A DNA stretch of 64,000 nucleotides from Stenotrophomonas cyclobalanopsidis. Lineage in GTDB: Bacteria > Pseudomonadota > Gammaproteobacteria > Xanthomonadales > Xanthomonadaceae. The DNA lies in contig NZ_VYKI01000002.1 of the NCBI RefSeq assembly GCF_008710035.1, positions 74,176-138,175 of the forward strand, in the 5' to 3' direction. A model generated the notes under the pieces. That model was not told the origin of the DNA, did no database searches, and was given only the letters and a program-made list of their open reading frames with translations. This document shows, piece after piece, positions 1 to 9,872 of the stretch. The translations under genes and the position numbers were made by a program. Every line of letters starts with the position of its first letter. The first letter of the stretch is position 1.

Positions 1-23
1 GGCTATCCTTCCACCCCTGGTCG

Positions 24-87
24 CTCCGGGCCATGCCCGGCGGACGGCACGTGCCGCTGCGCTCGCCGGGCATGGCCCGGCGCTACC
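24..87. repeat. SMAG-like inverted pair at the end of the mscS gene
   Basis: Two facing palindromes with CCGGGCCATGCCCGG-type cores (about 27-40 and 66-81). The right-hand unit ends in CTAC at 83-86, which is GTAG on the minus strand. That GTAG contains the TAG stop codon of the MscS-type gene. The pattern fits the SMAG repeats reported for S. maltophilia; the family name is recalled, the palindrome is seen. Confidence 0.75.
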
Positions 88-1210
88 GTTCGGGTTCCGG
101 CTCGCCCGGCACGATCGCAGCTTCACCATCCTCGGCCCCCGGCGAACGCACGTCCGCCGTGCGCGCACGCGGCCCGCGCGGCATGTCCAGCTCGTCCTCG
201 TGCTGCAGGCGCGCACGCACCTGTGGTAGCGACTGCGGATGTTCGCGGGCAAGGAAATCGAGCATCCGTTCGCGCACCAGGCAGCGCAGGTCGAACGCAT
301 CACCAGAACTGCGCGCACTGACCAGCAGGCGCACCTGGATCGCACGCTCGCTGGTGTCGGTCACCTGGGTCACGCACACGCGGCCATCCCACAGCGGCTC
401 GCCCCGGCAGATCCGCTCCAGCTCGGCGCGGATGGCCGCGATGGGCGCGCGGTAATCCAGCCAGAAGAACGCGGTACCCAGCAGGTCAGCGCTGCGCCGC
501 GTCCAGTTCTGGAACGGGTTTTCGATGAACCAGGTCAACGGCACCACCATCCGCCGCTCGTCCCAGATGCGCACCACCACGTAGCTGCTCCCGATCTCCT
601 CGATGCGCCCCCACTCGCCCTCAACGATCACCACGTCATCCAGGCGGATCGGCTGGGTCACCGCGATCTGCAGGCCTGCAATGAGGTTGCCGAACACCGG
701 CTTGGCGGCGATACCGGCGACGAGGCCGATCAGGCCCGCCGACGCCAGCAGCGCCGAACCGATCTTGGCCACCATGTCGAACTGCAGCAGCACCAGCGAG
801 GCGCCGAGCACGATGATGCCGCCCATGATCACCCGGCTGAGCACACGGGTCTGGGTCTGGATGCGGCGCGCTTCCAGGTTGTCGGCCACGTCGATGGGAT
901 TGCTGCGCAGGATCGCGCGCTCGATGGCGCCGACACCACGTACCAGCAACCAGATGAAGCAGGCCACCAGGCTGATGTGCAGGATGCGCTGCAGATTGCC
1001 CAGCAGCGGATCCTGCAGCGGCGTCGCCTGCAATGCGGGGATCAGCAGCAGCAGCGGCAACGCCGTGGCCAGCGGCAGGCCAAGCACGCGACCGATGCGC
1101 GCACGGCGCCTGTCGCGCCCTTTCAGCCGGTGATAGACCCACAGGATCACCCATGCACCGATGCCGCCGATCACCAGCGCCAACCCCAACGGCCATGCAT
1201 AGGCCTGCAT
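83..1210 (-). CDS. MscS-family mechanosensitive ion channel
   Basis: Inner-membrane small-conductance mechanosensitive channel that would release solutes on hypo-osmotic shock. From the chosen ATG it is 375 aa. Hydrophobic segments lie at about 6-25, 43-60, 75-91 and 127-144, followed by the Gly/Ala-rich pore helix (GLVAGIAAKPVFGN, about 162-175) and a beta domain (RLDDVV, GRIEEIGSSYVVV) typical of MscS. The C-terminal tail is hydrophilic and Pro/Arg-rich. The start is uncertain: an in-frame ATG at 1270 adds 20 residues without a clear ribosome site, while 1210 has GGGAG just upstream at rather short spacing. The TAG stop lies inside a SMAG-like repeat. The gene stands alone; its gating properties cannot be read from sequence. 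Confidence 0.85.
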   Translation of the reverse strand: MQAYAWPLGLALVIGGIGAWVILWVYHRLKGRDRRRARIGRVLGLPLATALPLLLLIPALQATPLQDPLLGNLQRILHISLVACFIWLLVRGVGAIERAILRSNPIDVADNLEARRIQTQTRVLSRVIMGGIIVLGASLVLLQFDMVAKIGSALLASAGLIGLVAGIAAKPVFGNLIAGLQIAVTQPIRLDDVVIVEGEWGRIEEIGSSYVVVRIWDERRMVVPLTWFIENPFQNWTRRSADLLGTAFFWLDYRAPIAAIRAELERICRGEPLWDGRVCVTQVTDTSERAIQVRLLVSARSSGDAFDLRCLVRERMLDFLAREHPQSLPQVRARLQHEDELDMPRGPRARTADVRSPGAEDGEAAIVPGEPEPER

Positions 1211-1290
1211 GTGCTCCCAATGCACTCTTGCCACCTCCACTCGAACACGCGAGTGGACAGGGTCGCGCATGAGGCATGAGTGTGTTGTAT

Positions 1291-1475
1291 GCAGGGCTGA
1301 TGCCCTGCACCCGCAGAGGCAACGTCAACGTCAACGTCAACTTCAGGAGCCGGCTTTCCGTGGGATGGCGGGGTGGGCCCGGTTGAGGGGGACGCTGCAA
1401 GTACGTCCATGTAAGCTCGGTCGCCGCATCCATGCGGCTCACGCCCCCTCAACCGGACCCACCCCGCCTTCGACA
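1291..1475 (+). repeat. structured intergenic repeat, copy A
   Basis: A small hairpin (GCAGGGC / GCCCTGC, 1291-1308) is followed by three GTCAAC tandem units and a TTCCGTGGGAT box. Then comes a 102-bp palindromic block (1367-1468) with 25-bp arms carrying one mismatch. Inside the block are a conserved core around GCAAGTACGTCC and an inner hairpin (GCCGCAT / ATGCGGC). Copy B at 1647-1815 repeats the whole layout on the other strand. No coding function is apparent. Confidence 0.8.
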
Positions 1476-1501
1476 GTTCCCTCGATCTGACGGTACGGCA
1501 C

Positions 1502-1540
1502 GGGGTCGGAGCCCGTTGCTGCGCAACGGGCTCCGACCCC
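1502..1540. repeat. 18-bp perfect hairpin between the two structured repeats
   Basis: Arms GGGGTCGGAGCCCGTTGC and its exact complement flank a 3-nt loop and are followed on the plus strand by ATTTTG. No plus-strand gene ends here, so a terminator role is not obvious. A related hairpin starting GGGGTCGGACCC lies at 5697-5737 between two convergent genes. Confidence 0.7.
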
Positions 1541-1572
1541 ATTTTGAATATTGATATCTGACAGAAAAATCG

Positions 1573-1598
1573 TGTCGACCAACGGTCGACACCTACCA
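1573..1598. repeat. SMAG-like single palindrome
   Basis: GTCGACCAACGGTCGAC palindrome ending in CCTACC, so it reads GGTAGGTGTCGACC on the minus strand. It is the same unit type as the repeats at 57.1 and 58.1 kb. Confidence 0.6.
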
Positions 1599-1646
1599 AC
1601 AGCCGCGAGAAACAACCGTCGCCGTTACCAACAGCCGCGCGAACCT

Positions 1647-1815
1647 GTTGAAGGCGGGGCGGTGTCGGATTGCGGGGTGTCCGCGGCATGGATGCCGCGG
1701 CCAAGCCTACAAGGACGTACTTGCGGCGTCCCCGCAATCCGACACCGCCCCGCCATCCCACGGAATGCAGGCGTTTGACGTTGCTTCGGCAGGTGCAGGG
1801 CTGCAAGCCCTGCAG
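1647..1815 (-). repeat. structured intergenic repeat, copy B (inverted relative to A)
   Basis: On the minus strand it reads hairpin GCAGGGC...GCCCTGC (1795-1813), a GTCAA linker, TTCCGTGGGAT, then a 102-bp block (1653-1754) with 25-bp perfectly complementary arms. The block has the same length as in copy A. The arms differ from copy A at several positions, and the opposite arm differs correspondingly. The first hairpin starts 9 bp after the DAHP synthase stop codon. Confidence 0.8.
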
Positions 1816-1822
1816 AAAAAAC

Positions 1823-3214
<1,392 letters not shown>

Positions 3215-3378
3215 TGCAGGATTCCGGGGTGGGGGGCAGTCATGGTCGCAGAGCCGGCCGCTGTCGCAAAGGCCCGGCCGCCGTCTGCACATGCCTGAAC
3301 ACCGGAGAAAGAGCAACGCGATCGGCCACAAACCGCATGACCACACCCGCCCGGACAGGCGCATGATTCGCCACGCAG

Positions 3379-3393
3379 TGTTACGAAGTAACA
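3379..3393. promoter_or_regulatory. candidate operator palindrome
   Basis: TGTTAC-gaa-GTAACA, a perfect 6-bp inverted repeat, 41 bp before the TonB-receptor ATG in the 220-bp divergent gap with the DAHP synthase gene. Such a short dyad could bind a dimeric repressor. No regulator gene is adjacent and no clear -35/-10 pair was identified, so this is speculative. Confidence 0.3.
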
Positions 3394-3434
3394 AACCCAT
3401 CCCCTCTTCCGGCCCCTTCCACAGCCCATCCGCC

Positions 3435-5567
3435 ATGAAGCCCTCCCTGCTCGCTACCGGCATCACCTTCGCCCTGGTCCTGGCCAGCCTGCCCTCCCTC
3501 GCCCTGGCCGCCGATGCCGCCACTGACGCCGCCCCGGTGAAGGACCTCGACACGGTCACTGTCAGCGCCCAGCTCGACCAGGCGCGCAACGCGCTGTCGC
3601 CCGACATCGGCAGCAGCCAGTACCAGATCACCGCCGAGGACATCCAGAAGCAGCCGCTGGGCGCGTCCGCGCCGCTCAGCCAGGTGCTGCTGCAGGCGCC
3701 GGGCGTGGTCCAGGATTCCTACGGTGGCGTGCACGTGCGCGGCGACCACGCCAACCTGCAGTACCGCATCAACGGCGTGCTGCTGCCCGAGTCGATCTCC
3801 GGCTTCGGCCAGACCCTGGACGCGCGCACGATCAAGAGCATCCGCCTGATGGACGGCGCGCTGCCGGCACAGTTCGGCGAGCGCACCGCCGCGGTGGTCG
3901 ACATCACCACCCGCAGCGGCGCCGACCTTGGCAATGGCGGCAGCGTCGGCATCACCACCGGCTCGTTCGGCAAGGTCAATCCGAATGCCTCCTGGTGGGG
4001 CTCGCAGGGGTGCTGGAGCTGGTTCCTGACCGGAAACTACGACCAGAACGACGTCGGCCTGGAAAACCCGACCCGCTCGCGCAGGCCGGAACATGACGAC
4101 ACCCATCAGGGCAAGGCCTTCGCCGACCTGACCTACCTGGTCAACGACACCACGCGCCTGAGCGTGTTCGCCGGCTTCGCCAACAACCGCTTCCAGATTC
4201 CGGTCAACCCGGGCCAGACCCCGCAATTCGGCTACCTGGACACCACCACCTTCGATTCCAGCCAGCTGGATGAGACCCAGCGCGAGACCACCCGCTTCGG
4301 CATGCTGGTGCTGCAGGGCACGCTGGGCGAGACCGCGTACCAGGTCTCGGCCGGTCAGCGCTACAGCGATGTCGGCTTCAATCCCGACGTAGCCGGCGAC
4401 CTGGTGTTCAGTGGCGTCGCCTCGCAGGTCCAGCGCAGCAACCGCGCCAACACGCTGCAGGCGGACTTCTCCACGCCGCTGGGCGACAACCACACCCTGC
4501 GCTATGGCGTGTACGGCAACCAGGAGCGTGCCCGCGCCAGCAACAACAGCTGGGTGTTCCCGGTCGACGACGACGGCGCACAGACCAGCACCACGCCGCT
4601 GCAGATTGCCGACAGCAGCGCGTTCAAGGCCACCACGATGGCGGTCTACGTGCAGGACGAGTGGAAGATCGGCGACGACTGGACGGTCAACTACGGCCTG
4701 CGCGGTGACCGCTACAAGGCCTTCGGCCAGACCGAGGGCCAGCTCAGCCCGCGCCTGGGCGTGGTCTGGACGGCCAGCGACAGCACCACCGTGCACGCCG
4801 GCTACTCGCGCTACTTCACCCCGCCGGCCAGCGAGCTGATCGCCACCAGCGACATCAGCCTGTATGACGGCACCACCAACGCGCAGCCGTCCGGTGGCAA
4901 CAACATTCCGCTGGCCGAGCGCAGCGACTACTACGACATCGGCGTCTCCCAGCAGGTCGGCGAGCACCTGACCCTGGGCTTGGACGCCTATGACCGCCGC
5001 GTCTCGCGCCTGCAGGACGAAGGCCAGTTCGGCGCCGCCTACATCTACTCGACGTTCAACTACCGTCGCGGCCACATCCGCGGTCTGGAATTCAGCGCCG
5101 ACTACAGCAACGGTCCGTTCAGTGCCTACTTCAACGCAGCCCTGAACAAGGCCATCGGTACCGACGTCATCACCAGCCAGTACAACCTCGACCCGGAGGC
5201 CCTGGCCTATGTGGCCGACCACTGGATCCACCTGGACCACGACCAGAAGCTGACCTCGTCGGGTGGCTTCAGCTACGCCTTCGCCGGCCACAACCGCATC
5301 GGTGCGACCTACGTGTTCGGCAGCGGCCTGCGCTCGGATACCGATACGGTGCCCAACGGTGGCGAGCTGCCGTCTTACCTGCAGGTGAACCTGAGTGCCG
5401 GCCACGACTTCAACGCCGACAGCGGGCATCCGCTGCACGTGCAGGTGGCGGTGATCAACGCACTGGATCGCAGCTACCAGCTGCGTGATGGCGGCGGTGT
5501 CGGCGTGTTCGCGCCGCAATGGGGCCCGCGCCGCGGTGCCTACCTGAGCCTGCAGCAGGACTTCTGA
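3435..5567 (+). CDS. TonB-dependent outer-membrane receptor
   Basis: Outer-membrane active transporter, 710 aa. A Sec signal peptide (MKPSLLATGITF...SLALA, about 1-25) precedes a TonB-box-like stretch (LDTVTVSAQ) and a plug domain (about 50-165; SQVLLQAPGVVQDSYGGVHVRG, then RINGVLLPE). A beta-barrel with alternating aromatic strands follows and ends in Phe (LSLQQDF), the usual barrel-assembly signal. The start is the ATG giving a signal peptide; the longer open frame upstream overlaps the DAHP synthase gene on the other strand. The substrate is unknown: no adjacent siderophore, vitamin or sugar genes give a clue. Confidence 0.9.
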   Translation: MKPSLLATGITFALVLASLPSLALAADAATDAAPVKDLDTVTVSAQLDQARNALSPDIGSSQYQITAEDIQKQPLGASAPLSQVLLQAPGVVQDSYGGVHVRGDHANLQYRINGVLLPESISGFGQTLDARTIKSIRLMDGALPAQFGERTAAVVDITTRSGADLGNGGSVGITTGSFGKVNPNASWWGSQGCWSWFLTGNYDQNDVGLENPTRSRRPEHDDTHQGKAFADLTYLVNDTTRLSVFAGFANNRFQIPVNPGQTPQFGYLDTTTFDSSQLDETQRETTRFGMLVLQGTLGETAYQVSAGQRYSDVGFNPDVAGDLVFSGVASQVQRSNRANTLQADFSTPLGDNHTLRYGVYGNQERARASNNSWVFPVDDDGAQTSTTPLQIADSSAFKATTMAVYVQDEWKIGDDWTVNYGLRGDRYKAFGQTEGQLSPRLGVVWTASDSTTVHAGYSRYFTPPASELIATSDISLYDGTTNAQPSGGNNIPLAERSDYYDIGVSQQVGEHLTLGLDAYDRRVSRLQDEGQFGAAYIYSTFNYRRGHIRGLEFSADYSNGPFSAYFNAALNKAIGTDVITSQYNLDPEALAYVADHWIHLDHDQKLTSSGGFSYAFAGHNRIGATYVFGSGLRSDTDTVPNGGELPSYLQVNLSAGHDFNADSGHPLHVQVAVINALDRSYQLRDGGGVGVFAPQWGPRRGAYLSLQQDF

Positions 5568-5608
5568 GAACGCTCGGCGTGTGGACCGGCAGGTAACCTG
5601 GGTAACCT

Positions 5609-5677
5609 GTAGAGCCGAGCCTACGCTCGGCTGAACTGTCGGACGCTTGGCGGAGCCGAGCATGGGCTCGGCGCTAC
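5609..5677. repeat. SMAG-like inverted pair
   Basis: Begins GTAGAGCCGAGCC and ends GGCTCGGCGCTAC, with two CGAGC...GCTCG palindromes facing each other. It lies between the convergent TonB-receptor and dsbB genes. Confidence 0.75.
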
Positions 5678-5696
5678 AGCATCGGTTTCATGAAAC

Positions 5697-5737
5697 GGGG
5701 TCGGACCCTTTGCCATGCAAAGGGATCCGGCCCCGTT
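5697..5737. terminator. convergent-gene hairpin, possible bidirectional terminator
   Basis: GGGGTCGGACCCTTTGC pairs with GCAAAGGGATCCGGCCCC, with two mismatches. It sits between the TonB-receptor stop (5567) and the dsbB stop (5744). There is no strong T-run, so termination is inferred from position. It belongs to the same hairpin family as 1502-1540. Confidence 0.45.
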
Positions 5738-5743
5738 CTGCTT

Positions 5744-6250
5744 TCAGCGCTTGACCTTGCGCAGCGACACCACCAGCGCCCACAGCGCCAGCAGCGCGAA
5801 CCACACGCCGGACCACATCGGCATGGTCATGCCCAGCAAGGTCCAGTCGATGTTGCCGCAGTTGCCGGTACCGGTCAGCACGGTGCGGAAGACTTCCATC
5901 GGGCCCATCGTCTCGCTCAGGAAGGCCAGCGGCGGGCCACAGGTGGAGCCCATTTCCGGCGGCAGCATCTGCACGTACACGTGGCGCGCGGCAATGCCGA
6001 AGCCGACAGCGGCAGCGATGAAGGCGAGGATGCCGTAGGTCGCGCGACCCGGGCGGTTTGACGGGCCGTGCACGGCACCGATCAGGAACAACAGGCCGAG
6101 CGCGGCGAACGCCAGGCGCTGGAAGATGCACAACGGACAGGGCTCCAGGCCCATCTTCAGCTGCAGGAAGATGGCGAAGCCGAGCAGGCCCACGCAGATC
6201 AGGAAGCCCAACAGGAACTGGGCGCGGAAGGGCCAGCGCAAAGGATTCAT
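5744..6250 (-). CDS. dsbB: disulfide bond formation protein B
   Basis: Inner-membrane quinone reductase that reoxidises periplasmic DsbA. It is 168 aa with four transmembrane helices. The first periplasmic loop has the C38-P-L-C41 pair (LEPCPLC) and the second loop has C104 (STCGPP) and C131 (TGNC), the two redox pairs of the family. The ATG at 6250 is used; a TTG two codons upstream is also in frame but less likely. The gene is monocistronic, convergent with the TonB receptor. Confidence 0.93.
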   Translation of the reverse strand: MNPLRWPFRAQFLLGFLICVGLLGFAIFLQLKMGLEPCPLCIFQRLAFAALGLLFLIGAVHGPSNRPGRATYGILAFIAAAVGFGIAARHVYVQMLPPEMGSTCGPPLAFLSETMGPMEVFRTVLTGTGNCGNIDWTLLGMTMPMWSGVWFALLALWALVVSLRKVKR

Positions 6251-6357
6251 CGTCAACGCTCGAACGGATCAGGCGCCAAGCGTAACCGAGAGCGCGCCCC
6301 GTTCGAACTGCCACACGGCACGCCTGTCGGAACGGTGTGGGTCAGATCCCTTTGTCG

Positions 6358-6422
6358 GTAGCGCCTGGCCACGCCCGGCGAGCGCAGCGGACATGGAAAC
6401 GCCGGGCATGGCCCGGCGCTAC
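6358..6422. repeat. SMAG-like inverted pair
   Basis: GTAGCGCCTGGCC...GGCCCGGCGCTAC with two facing palindromes, in the 231-bp gap between dsbB and rplQ. That gap otherwise holds only the rplQ terminator candidate. Confidence 0.7.
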
Positions 6423-6429
6423 CAGAACG

Positions 6430-6456
6430 CAAAAGCCCGGCAGAGGCCAGGCTTTC
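6430..6456 (-). terminator. terminator of the alpha operon
   Basis: On the minus strand AAAGCCTGG-cctctg-CCGGGCTTTT forms a stem with one wobble pair and a short T-run, starting about 26 bp after the rplQ stop codon. Confidence 0.65.
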
Positions 6457-6481
6457 GCTGTGTCGCGTTGGAGCGGTCCGA

Positions 6482-6865
6482 TTACTCGGCCACTTCCTCG
6501 GCTACGGCCGGACGGTCGACCAGCTCGACGTAGGCCATCGGAGCGTTGTCGCCGGCGCGGAAGCCGCACTTCAGCAGACGCAGGTAGCCGCCCGGACGGT
6601 TCGCGTAGCGCGGGCCCAGGATGGTGAACAGGTTGCCCACGGCTTCGTTGTCACGCAGACGGGCGAAGGCCAGACGGCGGTTGGCGACGGAGTCGACCTT
6701 GGCCAGGGTGATCAGCGGCTCGGCAACGCGGCGCAGTTCCTTGGCCTTCGGCAGGGTGGTCTTGATCAGCTCGTGCTTGAACAGCGAGGCGGCCATGTTC
6801 TTGAACATCGCTTCGCGGTGGGCGCTGGTGCGGTTGAACTTACGGCCAGACTTCATGTGACGCAT
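6482..6865 (-). CDS. rplQ: 50S ribosomal protein L17
   Basis: Large-subunit protein near the exit tunnel, 127 aa. The bL17 N-terminus [17 protein letters not shown] is clear. The acidic C-terminus ([12 protein letters not shown]) is also as expected. It is the last gene of the alpha operon, 191 bp after rpoA; that gap holds no gene and no obvious regulatory structure. Confidence 0.97.
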   Translation of the reverse strand: MRHMKSGRKFNRTSAHREAMFKNMAASLFKHELIKTTLPKAKELRRVAEPLITLAKVDSVANRRLAFARLRDNEAVGNLFTILGPRYANRPGGYLRLLKCGFRAGDNAPMAYVELVDRPAVAEEVAE

Positions 6866-7056
6866 GGTGATATTCCTTGGTTAATGATGAGGCTGTGTGG
6901 ATCGTTGTCGCCATCCTGGCGTTGCTGCGCGGACTGCGGTTGGTCCTGGCCATCCGTCCTGGACGACCTGCCCGCGAACCTGCGGTTCGTCATGGCGATG
7001 TGTTGCTGCGTTGAAGGCCCCACCGCGAACGGTGGAGCCTCCACGCCTTACCGATA

Positions 7057-8055
7057 TCAGCCCAGCATGCCGTGGCTGGCGACACCGGCCGGCGGCCAGT
7101 TCTCCAGCTTCATGCCGAGGGACAGGCCGCGCTGAGCCAGCACTTCCTTGATCTCGGTGAGCGACTTCTTGCCCAGGTTCGGGGTCTTCAGCAGCTCCAC
7201 TTCGGTCTTCTGGATCAGATCGCCGATGTAGTAGATGCTTTCGGCCTTCAGGCAGTTGGCCGAACGCACGGTCAGCTCCAGATCGTCGATCGGGCGCAGC
7301 AGCACCGGATCCACGCCGTTGTTGGCCGGCTTGGCTGCACCGCGGTCGCGGTGGGTGAAGTCACCGAACACCGACAGCTGGTCGCTGAGGATGTCGGCGG
7401 CGGTGCGCACGGCTTCCTCGGCGTCGATGGTGCCGTTGGTCTCGATATCGATGACCAGCTTGTCCAGGTCGGTACGCTGTTCGACACGTGCCGCTTCCAC
7501 GGCATAGGCGACGCGGCGGACCGGCGAGAACGAGGCATCCAGGACCAGGCGGCCGATGGCACGGGTTTCTTCGTCCGGACGACGACGCGCGGCAGCCGGC
7601 TGGTAGCCGAAACCACGTTCGATCTTCAGACGCATGTTGATCGCCGTATCCTTGGTCAGGTGGCAGATCACGTGATCGCTGTTCAGGATCTCCACATTGT
7701 GGTCGACCTTGATGTCAGCGGCAGTGACAACGCCCGGACCCTGCTTGGACAGGGACAGGGTGGCGCTGTCGCCGGAATGCATACGGATGGCCACGTCCTT
7801 CAGGTTCAGCAGGACTTCGAGCACGTCCTCCTGCAGACCTTCGACCGTGGTGTACTCGTGCAACACGCCGTCGATTTCGACTTCCGTGATGGCGAAGCCC
7901 GGGATGGACGACAGCAGCACGCGACGCAGGGCATTACCCAGCGTATGCCCGTAACCCCGCTCCAAAGGTTCGATAACGACCTTTGCACGGGTGTCGGTAA
8001 GGCGTTCGATCTGCGGACCGCGAGGACGCAGAACCTGGTTGGCGGTAACCGTCAT
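7057..8055 (-). CDS. rpoA: RNA polymerase subunit alpha
   Basis: 332 aa. The N-terminal dimerisation domain ([13 protein letters not shown]..., with [20 protein letters not shown] at about 32-51) scaffolds RNA polymerase assembly. The C-terminal domain (about 250-320; [30 protein letters not shown]) binds UP elements and activators. It is 55 bp downstream of rpsD in the alpha operon, and that gap contains a GC-rich hairpin at 8076-8095. Confidence 0.98.
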   Translation of the reverse strand: MTVTANQVLRPRGPQIERLTDTRAKVVIEPLERGYGHTLGNALRRVLLSSIPGFAITEVEIDGVLHEYTTVEGLQEDVLEVLLNLKDVAIRMHSGDSATLSLSKQGPGVVTAADIKVDHNVEILNSDHVICHLTKDTAINMRLKIERGFGYQPAAARRRPDEETRAIGRLVLDASFSPVRRVAYAVEAARVEQRTDLDKLVIDIETNGTIDAEEAVRTAADILSDQLSVFGDFTHRDRGAAKPANNGVDPVLLRPIDDLELTVRSANCLKAESIYYIGDLIQKTEVELLKTPNLGKKSLTEIKEVLAQRGLSLGMKLENWPPAGVASHGMLG

Positions 8056-8075
8056 GTTGCGGGTTCTCCTAGTGA

Positions 8076-8095
8076 ACCCCCGGCCGTCGCCGGGG
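8076..8095 (-). promoter_or_regulatory. GC hairpin between rpsD and rpoA
   Basis: CCCCCGGC-cgtc-GCCGGGGG, an 8-bp perfect stem in the 55-bp rpsD-rpoA spacer, with no T-run. It may stabilise the upstream mRNA or separate rpoA expression from the ribosomal genes; this is inferred from position. Confidence 0.5.
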
Positions 8096-8110
8096 GCTCT
8101 CCAATGTGAA

Positions 8111-8740
8111 TTACTTCGAATACAGCTCGACGATCAGCGCTTCGTTGATGTCCGCAGGCAGATCCGAACGATCCGGAACAGCCTTGAAGATGCCGGTGAA
8201 CTTGCCGGAATCCACTTCCACCCACGACGGGCTCAGGTCATGCTGGGCGGCGACGGTCAGGGCTTCCTGGACGCGCAGCTGCTTGGCAGCCTTTTCAGAC
8301 AGAGCGATGGCGTCGCCAGCCTTGACCTGGTACGAAGCCAGGTTGACCGACTTGCCATTCACGGTGACGCCGCGGTGCGACACCAGCTGACGGGCAGCCG
8401 GACGGGTCACGGCGAAGCCCATGCGGTAGACGACGTTGTCCAGGCGGGTTTCCAGCAGCTGCAGCAGGTTCTCGCCGGTGTTGCCCTTCTTGGTCGAGGC
8501 CTTCTTGTAGTAGTTGCGGAACTGACGCTCCAGCAGGCCGTAGATACGCTTGACCTTCTGCTTTTCACGCAGCTGGGTGGCGTAGTCGGACAGCTTGCCC
8601 TTGCGGGCAGTGGCGCCGTGCTGGCCGGGCTTCTGCTCCAGCTTGCACTTGGAGTCCAGCGCACGCGCCGGGCTCTTCAGGGACAGGTCGGCGCCTTCGC
8701 GACGGGCGAGCTTACAGGTAGGACCGATATAACGAGCCAT
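8111..8740 (-). CDS. rpsD: 30S ribosomal protein S4
   Basis: Primary 16S-binding assembly protein, 209 aa. It starts [16 protein letters not shown]; the S4 RNA-binding domain is visible around [25 protein letters not shown]. In E. coli S4 is also the translational repressor of the alpha operon, and the 345-nt leader upstream of rpsM here could be its target (inference). It lies 15 bp after rpsK. Confidence 0.98.
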   Translation of the reverse strand: MARYIGPTCKLARREGADLSLKSPARALDSKCKLEQKPGQHGATARKGKLSDYATQLREKQKVKRIYGLLERQFRNYYKKASTKKGNTGENLLQLLETRLDNVVYRMGFAVTRPAARQLVSHRGVTVNGKSVNLASYQVKAGDAIALSEKAAKQLRVQEALTVAAQHDLSPSWVEVDSGKFTGIFKAVPDRSDLPADINEALIVELYSK

Positions 8741-8755
8741 TTCTTATCGCTCCCT

Positions 8756-9145
8756 TTAGACGCGACGCTTCTTCGGCGGACGGCACCCGTTGTGCGGGAT
8801 AGGCGTCACGTCGATGATGTTGGTGATCTTGTAGCCGACGTTGTTCAACGAACGCACGGCCGACTCACGGCCCGGACCCGGACCCTTGATGCGGACTTCC
8901 AGCGACTTCACGCCGTAGTCCAGCGCAGCACGACCGGCCTTTTCAGCAGCCACCTGGGCAGCGAACGGGGTCGACTTGCGCGAGCCGCGGAAGCCAGCGC
9001 CACCGGAGGTCGCCCACGACAGAGCGTTGCCCTGGCGGTCGGTGATGGTCACGATGGTGTTGTTGAACGAAGCGTGGACGTGGGCAACGCCGTCGGTGAC
9101 GACGCGCTTGATCTTCTTCTTGGTCTTAGCAGCAGGCTTAGCCAT
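8756..9145 (-). CDS. rpsK: 30S ribosomal protein S11
   Basis: Platform protein of the small subunit, 129 aa. Family signatures are [19 protein letters not shown] and the C-terminal [18 protein letters not shown]. It lies 11 bp after rpsM in the alpha operon. Confidence 0.98.
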   Translation of the reverse strand: MAKPAAKTKKKIKRVVTDGVAHVHASFNNTIVTITDRQGNALSWATSGGAGFRGSRKSTPFAAQVAAEKAGRAALDYGVKSLEVRIKGPGPGRESAVRSLNNVGYKITNIIDVTPIPHNGCRPPKKRRV

Positions 9146-9156
9146 TTATAGGTCCC

Positions 9157-9513
9157 TTACTTCCTGATCGCCTTGCGCGGGCCCTTGCGGGTGCGGGCGT
9201 TGGTACGGGTGCGCTGGCCACGCAGCGGCAGGCCGCGACGGTGACGCAGGCCGCGGTAGCAGCCCAGGTCCATCAGGCGCTTGATCGCGATGCCGATTTC
9301 ACGGCGCAGATCGCCTTCCACGATGTACTTGCCGACTTCGGCGCGCAGGCGCTCGATTTCCGGCTCCGACAGATCGCGGATCTTGGTGGTCGAAGCAACG
9401 CCTGCGACTTCGCAGACCTTCTTCGAACGGGTACGGCCGATGCCGTAAATGCTTTGCAACCCGACCCAGACGTGCTTCTGGGCTGGCAGGTTGACGCCTG
9501 CAATACGCGCCAT
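9157..9513 (-). CDS. rpsM: 30S ribosomal protein S13
   Basis: Head protein contacting tRNA and the central bridges, 118 aa. [10 protein letters not shown] start, helix-hairpin-helix [17 protein letters not shown], and a basic tail ([17 protein letters not shown]). It is the first gene of the alpha operon, with a 345-bp gap to secY instead of the rpmJ gene found there in E. coli. Confidence 0.97.
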   Translation of the reverse strand: MARIAGVNLPAQKHVWVGLQSIYGIGRTRSKKVCEVAGVASTTKIRDLSEPEIERLRAEVGKYIVEGDLRREIGIAIKRLMDLGCYRGLRHRRGLPLRGQRTRTNARTRKGPRKAIRK

Positions 9514-9843
9514 GACGCGGTTCTCCAGCTGAGTGATGGCCGACAGCGCGCCTCGGGCACGCCAATCCGGCAGGATGGATCAAAAAAGTGAACTAGCGAT
9601 ACTAACAAGGTTCCGGTTTACATGGAAGCCCGTGAAACATTGAAGTTTCATGGACCCGGCCTGGGGAGTGTGCCCAGGCTCCGGCGCCGGACAAGGTTGG
9701 ACCTGGGTTTCCCCGGGGCCGCCCGCGCTACTCCAGCGCAGGACCACCTCGCCACACCCCCACCCGGAACCGCTGCGGGGGCCGCCCTTCGTTTGTGTGG
9801 CCAGAGTCCGCGAAGCGGAGGACCATCACGTCAGGAAGACGAA
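9514..9843 (-). promoter_or_regulatory. alpha-operon leader region
   Basis: Gene-free stretch between secY and rpsM. It contains hairpins such as GCCTGGG-gagtgtg-CCCAGGC (about 9660-9680) and a GTGAAAC/GTTTCA(T) stem (about 9631-9652). A promoter can be read at its upstream end. No rpmJ (L36) open frame was found. By analogy with E. coli, S4 may regulate translation from here; the S4 pseudoknot itself was not demonstrated. Confidence 0.45.
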
Positions 9844-9872
9844 AGTATAACAGGCTTATCAGCCGCGGGCAA
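9844..9872 (-). promoter_or_regulatory. candidate sigma70 promoter for the alpha operon
   Basis: On the minus strand TTGCCC (9872-9867), a 17-bp spacer and TATACT (9849-9844). The -35 falls inside the last codons of secY. A transcript would carry a leader of about 320 nt before rpsM. Confidence 0.5.

Noticed and set aside
3215..3643. 143-residue N-terminal extension of the DAHP synthase
   Set aside because: It runs over the start of the TonB-receptor gene and precedes the family N-terminus; the ATG at 3214 gives the standard class II length.
9514..9858. Search for rpmJ (L36) between secY and rpsM
   Set aside because: No short frame with L36 Cys/His or basic pattern could be read on the minus strand; the gap looks like a leader.
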